DNA from: DAIDJM01 sp964250215
GTDB taxonomy: Bacteria > Pseudomonadota > Alphaproteobacteria > Acetobacterales > Acetobacteraceae
Direction: 5' to 3'
Assembly (NCBI GenBank): GCA_964250215.1
Contig: CAXUEX010000133.1
Location: 1 to 7,726 of the forward strand
DNA: 7,726 bases
The position numbers and the translations under genes are program-made. The notes under the pieces are model-generated. The model did not search any database and had not been told where the DNA came from. It was given only the letters and a program-made list of their open reading frames with translations. Shown here piece after piece: positions 6,431 through 7,726 of this stretch; the first letter of the stretch is position 1, and every line of letters starts with the position of its first letter.

Positions 6431-7114
6431 ATGTCAACCGTCCACCTCGTGCCCGCCGATTTGCGCGACCTTTATCACGTGCGGGAGTGGAGAAATGCGG
6501 CGGGCGTTCTTGCCACCAGCGCCCCCGAGAGCTGGAACGACATTGTCGAGGTGCTGCGCAAGTTCCGGCTCCTTCGATCTGAAATCGTCACGGCTGGCGG
6601 TGGACTTTCGCCGATTTCCCAGGGCATCAACGCGGCCTTCGAGCGCCATGGCTGGGTGGAGAAAGGCTTCGACACGAAGATCGTTGTCGGAGACGACGAA
6701 TACATCACGCCGACGCATCGGGTCGATTGCTGCAAGGGTCGGATCGCACTGGAACTTGAGTGGAACAACAAGGATCCGTTTTTCGACCGCGATCTCAACA
6801 ATTTTCGCTTGCTCTTCGATTTGCGGGCCATTGACGTCGGGGTCATCCTGACCCGGGCCACCGAGCTTCAGGCGCTTTTCGAAAGGCTTGGCAAGGGCAG
6901 CTCGTATGGCAACTCCACAACGCACCACACGAAGCTATGGCCGCGTCTGGAAGGAGGCGCCGGGGGCGGCTGCCCGGTTCTCACCTTCGCCATCACGCCC
7001 AAGCTCTACGTCGACGATGGCGACGAAGCCGTGGCGAGAGCTCGCGCAAAGCCGACCCGGCCGAGAAAGCGAAGCCGGATAAATCCGGCCGCGGGCTCGG
7101 AAAATCAGGGCTGA
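6431..7114 (+). CDS. type II restriction endonuclease, BglII/BstYI family
   Basis: This is a predicted homodimeric PD-(D/E)XK nuclease that cuts a short palindromic site left unmethylated by its partner. Among 227 residues, the active-site region is RVDCC to ALELEWNNKDP (97-115): Asp99, Glu108 and Glu110 have the D-x8-E-x-[Q/E] spacing that BglII uses with Asp, Glu and Gln. FFDRDLNNFRLLFDL (117-131) and DVGVILTR (135-142) follow, then the family-typical STTHHTKLWPRLEGG and GGGCPVLTFAIT near 162-189. The last 25 or so residues are a basic tail (ARAKPTRPRKRSR) that may be unstructured. The ATG at 6431 is the only start in this frame after the stop at 6374-6376. The gene is convergent with an adenine methyltransferase gene 7 bases away, which supports a restriction-modification pair. 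Codon use looks less GC-extreme than in dapB or ltaE, suggesting acquisition. The cut site is inferred only (RGATCY, GGATCC or AGATCT). Confidence 0.88.
   Translation: MSTVHLVPADLRDLYHVREWRNAAGVLATSAPESWNDIVEVLRKFRLLRSEIVTAGGGLSPISQGINAAFERHGWVEKGFDTKIVVGDDEYITPTHRVDCCKGRIALELEWNNKDPFFDRDLNNFRLLFDLRAIDVGVILTRATELQALFERLGKGSSYGNSTTHHTKLWPRLEGGAGGGCPVLTFAITPKLYVDDGDEAVARARAKPTRPRKRSRINPAAGSENQG
7074..7089 (-). terminator. weak hairpin, possible methyltransferase terminator
   Basis: GCCGGAT and ATCCGGC form 7-bp arms two bases apart (in RNA, a 6-bp stem with a four-base loop). On the minus strand the hairpin is followed by TTCGCTTTC, a poor T tail, 33 bases past the methyltransferase stop and inside the 3' end of the endonuclease gene. 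It could limit antisense read-through between the two convergent genes. It may be chance. Confidence 0.25.
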
Positions 7115-7121
7115 CCCGCGC

Positions 7122-7726
7122 TCAATCCGCGGCGAAAAGCGGCCCCGGCGGACAGTCGCGACGTTTCGCGGCACTGTTATGCGAATAGGTCTTCCACGTT
7201 GGCGCGTATTCCGCCGCCTGGTCTCCCCAGGCTTCCCACCCCGGCCGACTTCCGCGCGCAAACAACTCCAAACGCGGTCCTGGTGAGCACGCTTCGATCA
7301 CCGGGTAGATCTCGTCGGGCTTGCGGCTATGCTCCCGCTTCCGCGTGGCAAGCAGGTTAACCTGCCTGCGTCCTGCCGCGAGTGTGCGTGCATTCCTGCC
7401 GCGCACACCAAAAAGCAGCAATTCCGTCACGTTACGAAAATAAAAACCGACGCCCCTTCCGTCTGACCCGCCATCTTTGCGAATCTTATGCCAGACGATG
7501 TTCGACTTGTAGGCAAACCCCCACGCCTGCATGACCTGCAAGCCTTCGGGCAAGAGCGCGTTCGGCACCCACAAGTAAAGATGTGCCATCGGCGCCGCGA
7601 GCTTCTCCACCGGCAAGCGACAAATCGCCGCCAGGTCCATGGTGTCGTAGCGTGTCAGCCGGCGATGCTCCGGCGCCACTTTCCCGGTCCGGTTGGTGAA
7701 CTGCCAAGGCGGGTCCGCCAGGATGG
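7122..7726 (-). CDS. MT-A70 family DNA adenine-N6 methyltransferase, 5' end cut by the window
   Basis: This is the probable protective methylase of the neighbouring endonuclease, using S-adenosylmethionine to methylate adenine in the shared site. The visible 200 residues begin at the right edge with ILADPPWQF; the DPPW catalytic motif is at bases 7704-7715. Then come APMAHLYLWVPNALLPEGL, AWGFAYKSNIVWHKI, GVGFYFRNVTELLLFGVRG, RKREHSRKPDEIYPVIEACSPGP and LELFARGSRPGWEAWG, all in the order typical of bacterial MT-A70 proteins. An internal GTG at 7677-7679 can open the frame, but that would drop DPPW, so the true start lies beyond the window. It is tail to tail with the endonuclease gene, 7 bases between stops. 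It contains AGATCT at 7307-7312. Type II (not orphan phage or eukaryotic-type RNA) function is inferred from the neighbour. Confidence 0.9.
   Translation of the reverse strand, partial: ILADPPWQFTNRTGKVAPEHRRLTRYDTMDLAAICRLPVEKLAAPMAHLYLWVPNALLPEGLQVMQAWGFAYKSNIVWHKIRKDGGSDGRGVGFYFRNVTELLLFGVRGRNARTLAAGRRQVNLLATRKREHSRKPDEIYPVIEACSPGPRLELFARGSRPGWEAWGDQAAEYAPTWKTYSHNSAAKRRDCPPGPLFAAD

Noticed and set aside
1..7726. CRISPR array, tRNA, rRNA, insertion sequence ends
   Set aside because: I saw no regularly spaced repeats, tRNA-like cloverleaf, transposase or terminal inverted repeats. The lspA inverted repeat has no mobile gene in its spacer and no flanking target duplication.

Overview
The window is GC-rich chromosomal DNA with dense, often ATGA-overlapping genes. 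Gene order (ribF-ileS-lspA) and protein style suggest an alphaproteobacterium, perhaps near Acetobacteraceae. This lineage call is inference from sequence style only; no search was run.

Left half, minus strand, read right to left: ribF (bifunctional riboflavin kinase/FAD synthetase), ileS (isoleucyl-tRNA synthetase), lspA (lipoprotein signal peptidase), and the first 18 codons of an unrecognised gene at the left edge. Junctions are tight: 9 bases between ribF and ileS, and ATGA-type overlaps at ileS/lspA and lspA/next gene, so this looks like one operon. lspA is broken as sequenced. A perfect 46-bp inverted copy of its own C-terminal coding region (the FNLGDSAI catalytic segment) sits where the segment just before GNVADR should be, and the two halves lie in different frames.

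Middle: a 275-bp divergent intergenic region separates ribF from dapB. It holds two consecutive hairpins with the same C-rich loop sequence. The second has a perfect 12-bp stem and a T5 tail, so it looks like an intrinsic terminator in the plus direction, only 45 bases before dapB. It may be a small RNA or a dapB leader attenuator.

Right half, plus strand: dapB (dihydrodipicolinate reductase, lysine/cell-wall precursor synthesis) overlaps a PLP-dependent threonine aldolase gene by ATGA. Both act on aspartate-family amino acids.

Right end: a type II restriction-modification pair arranged tail to tail. A BglII/BstYI-family endonuclease (plus) is 7 bases from an MT-A70-family DNA adenine methyltransferase (minus, 5' end cut by the window edge, DPPW motif visible). 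Three of the four RGATCY sites in the window lie in this last 1.35 kb, one of them just upstream of the endonuclease start. The pair looks like an accessory module placed after housekeeping genes.
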